A stretch of DNA of 64,000 bases. Origin: Acrasis kona (Eukaryota > Heterolobosea > Eutetramitea > Acrasida > Acrasidae). This document shows, one piece after another, positions 62,742-64,000 of the stretch (position 1 is the first letter of the stretch; each line of letters begins with the position of its first letter). A program made the position numbers and the translations under genes. The DNA lies in assembly GCA_026419775.2 (NCBI GenBank), contig JAOPGA020001558.1, positions 1 to 64,000 on the forward strand, written 5' to 3'. Below the pieces are notes generated by a model. The model was not told the origin of the DNA, made no database searches, and saw only the letters and a list, made by a program, of their open reading frames with translations.

Positions 62742-63179
62742 TCAATTGGTAAGCATTAGTTTCACCAATTGACTAAGTTGTACATTACCAAGTTCATCAA
62801 CTCCTGCTTCTTCGATTAAAATATCAACAATGTCATCACTTAATTTGTCTCCCAATGTGGTCAGTACTCTTTTGAACTCCTCTTTCTTTACAAAACCACT
62901 AGCGCTGGTGTCAAAAACACTAAACGCCTCCTTTATGCTCTCTTCCGTCCTCTCATCATCCTTCGCTTTTCTGTTTACGATTTTTAAAAATTCTACGTAC
63001 TCTACATCCATCAACCTAAGCATCTCTGGATCACATGTGCTTAGTTCCTTCGTTAAATCTTCATCTGAAAGGTTATGACCTAAAGACCTAAGTGCCGTCA
63101 CGAGGTCTATTCCACTAATAGATCCATTGTCCTTCTCGAATAATGCAAATGTTTCCTTGTACTCAGATTGCTTGCTCAT
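62742..63179 (-). CDS. Calmodulin-like protein with mostly degenerate EF hands
   Basis: A single exon of 145 residues from the ATG at 63179; an upstream in-frame ATG at 63272 would add 31 residues without EF-hand character. The two-lobe calmodulin plan is clear (KETFALFEKDNG ... ALRSLGHNLSDEDL; KEAFSVFDTSASGFVKKEEFKRVLTTLGDKLSD). Only the third loop is near-canonical for Ca2+ (D at 1, S at 3 and 5, G at 6, E at 12). Loops 1, 2 and 4 lack key ligands. It could be a myosin light chain or other constitutive partner rather than a Ca2+ sensor. Confidence 0.75.
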   Translation of the reverse strand: MSKQSEYKETFALFEKDNGSISGIDLVTALRSLGHNLSDEDLTKELSTCDPEMLRLMDVEYVEFLKIVNRKAKDDERTEESIKEAFSVFDTSASGFVKKEEFKRVLTTLGDKLSDDIVDILIEEAGVDELGNVQLSQLVKLMLTN

Positions 63180-63493
63180 GGTGCATTTATTGGGCGGGAC
63201 ATTTGAGTTAACCAAGAAATCATATGAGGACAAAAGTTCTTTCAAAATCAAGTATACGTTGTGTTGCCACATGGTTCAGGAGCAGTAAGGACATTGCTCA
63301 ATACGATGAACGGATATGGAGAGAAAGCCTATTTGTAATTGAGCGAAAAAAAACCTTAATTCACGGATGCATTGTAGGGTCTAAATAACGCCTATACAGA
63401 GAAATACAAACTACCAGAACTTTTAAAGGCATTATTTGAGCTGGTATGAAGATATTCACCTTTACATTAACAATACCAGACAGAGTGGACAAA

Positions 63494-63500
63494 TATAAAA
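63494..63500 (+). promoter_or_regulatory. TATA box
   Basis: TATAAAA, 25 bp upstream of the ATG at 63525. Confidence 0.45.
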
Positions 63501-63524
63501 GAATCCGATTTAAAAGTGGAGACC

Positions 63525-64000
63525 ATGATAGACATTTATGAAAATGTTCTGAAAAAACCTTTAATGTCGTCAGGAGTTGTTAAGTTGTCCAAGAGCAATA
63601 AATTATATGAAGAGCAGAGGGCTTGGGAGAGTATGGACTTTGTGGTAGACCGAAACTCAAATGAAGCAAAAACGTTAATAAGGAGATATGACTTTATAAA
63701 GTCGCTTTCTTCTTATAATGAATTACTATTGGATAAATTCCCAAGTTACCTCGTTAATTACGAAAAGTCATGTACAAATCTTTCAACGTGGTACTCGGTT
63801 CTACACGAAGAAAGCTCTAATGGAACAAGAATCATGACTGAACTTTTCAATGTTGTGATATACCCACTGAAGTTTAAAGAGGGAGTTGGCCATGAAGAAG
63901 TCCGTTTAATGTGTTTAAATTTTTTCGACTGTTGTAGAGGCTTTATGGATGAGTTTTATTCCGAGTGGATTTTAATCATAATAAACAATAAAATCAAATA
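63525..64000 (+). CDS. Hypothetical protein, cut by the right edge
   Basis: An open frame from ATG at 63525 runs 158 codons to the edge of the window. The product is hydrophilic and helical (IDIYENVLKKPLMSSGVVKL; AWESMDFVVDRNSNEAKTLI). No domain is recognised in the part visible. A TATA box lies just upstream. Confidence 0.55.
   Translation, partial: MIDIYENVLKKPLMSSGVVKLSKSNKLYEEQRAWESMDFVVDRNSNEAKTLIRRYDFIKSLSSYNELLLDKFPSYLVNYEKSCTNLSTWYSVLHEESSNGTRIMTELFNVVIYPLKFKEGVGHEEVRLMCLNFFDCCRGFMDEFYSEWILIIINNKIK

Noticed and set aside
1-64000. tRNA, rRNA, CRISPR or bacterial-type operon features
   Set aside because: No sequence with tRNA B-box and cloverleaf, no rRNA block and no spaced direct repeats were recognised by eye in the gene-free regions; the gene structure is clearly eukaryotic. 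A tRNAscan or Infernal run would be decisive.

Overview
The window is nuclear DNA from a compact, AT-rich protist genome. Genes carry very short GT-AG introns, almost all 36-43 nt, on both strands, and many neighbours lie only a few to a few tens of bases apart. It combines a K+-type vacuolar H+-pyrophosphatase, axonemal dynein genes (DNAI3/WDR63 and the assembly factor TTC12), calcineurin A, an NDR kinase, FLVCR, malonyl-CoA decarboxylase and PEMT. This suits a free-living flagellate or amoeboflagellate, for example a heterolobosean such as Naegleria or Acrasis. That placement is inference; no rRNA or other phylogenetic marker lies in the window.

Layout. 0-6 kb: a TRAF-like zinc-finger protein, a four-pass membrane protein, TRAPPC1, a small membrane protein and an 11-exon coiled-coil gene. 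6-13.5 kb: a 2084-residue GPS-containing polycystin-like surface protein with a Thr/Pro mucin stalk, a SelM/Sep15-like thioredoxin-fold protein and a possible tiny secreted peptide. 13.7-19.6 kb: mitochondrial-type methionine aminopeptidase overlapping the 3' end of XRN1. 20-26.5 kb: a degenerate DEAD-box helicase-like gene, a secreted Arg-Gly-Ser repeat protein, PEMT and a DNAJB12-like chaperone sharing a divergent promoter, and a membrane protein. 26.5-35 kb: LRR/AT-hook protein, calcineurin A, RING protein, TPR-like protein and NDR kinase. 35-44 kb: TTC12, a disordered hypothetical protein, a PPR-like mitochondrial protein and a complete hAT-like transposable element with two passenger genes. 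44-51 kb: V-PPase, NDUFAF2-like, FLVCR-like, a surface protein and CKS1. 51-64 kb: DNAI3, LRR protein, COQ10/START-like protein, malonyl-CoA decarboxylase, HEAT-repeat protein, TMEM65-like protein, calmodulin-like protein and a truncated gene at the right edge.

Functional groups: mitochondrial (MetAP1D, NDUFAF2, PPR-like, MLYCD, COQ10-like, TMEM65-like), cilium (TTC12, DNAI3, perhaps the coiled-coil protein), signalling (calcineurin, NDR, CKS1, calmodulin-like) and surface/secreted (GPS protein, GPI-like protein, Arg-rich protein).

Main points for follow-up: (1) a 2,044-bp element at 41768-43811 with perfect 18-bp terminal inverted repeats, a perfect 8-bp target duplication and subterminal CTTTCGAAA motifs, carrying two convergent spliced or intact non-transposase genes; (2) an 82-nt TTC12 intron that reads as two abutting 41-nt introns about 60% identical; (3) single-base frame breaks in XRN1 and in the helicase-like gene; (4) a secreted polycationic 11-residue repeat protein; (5) a SelM-like protein with CxxxC in place of CxxU. 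Exon joins were worked out by hand from reading frame, GT-AG borders and family similarity; no database search or transcript data were available.
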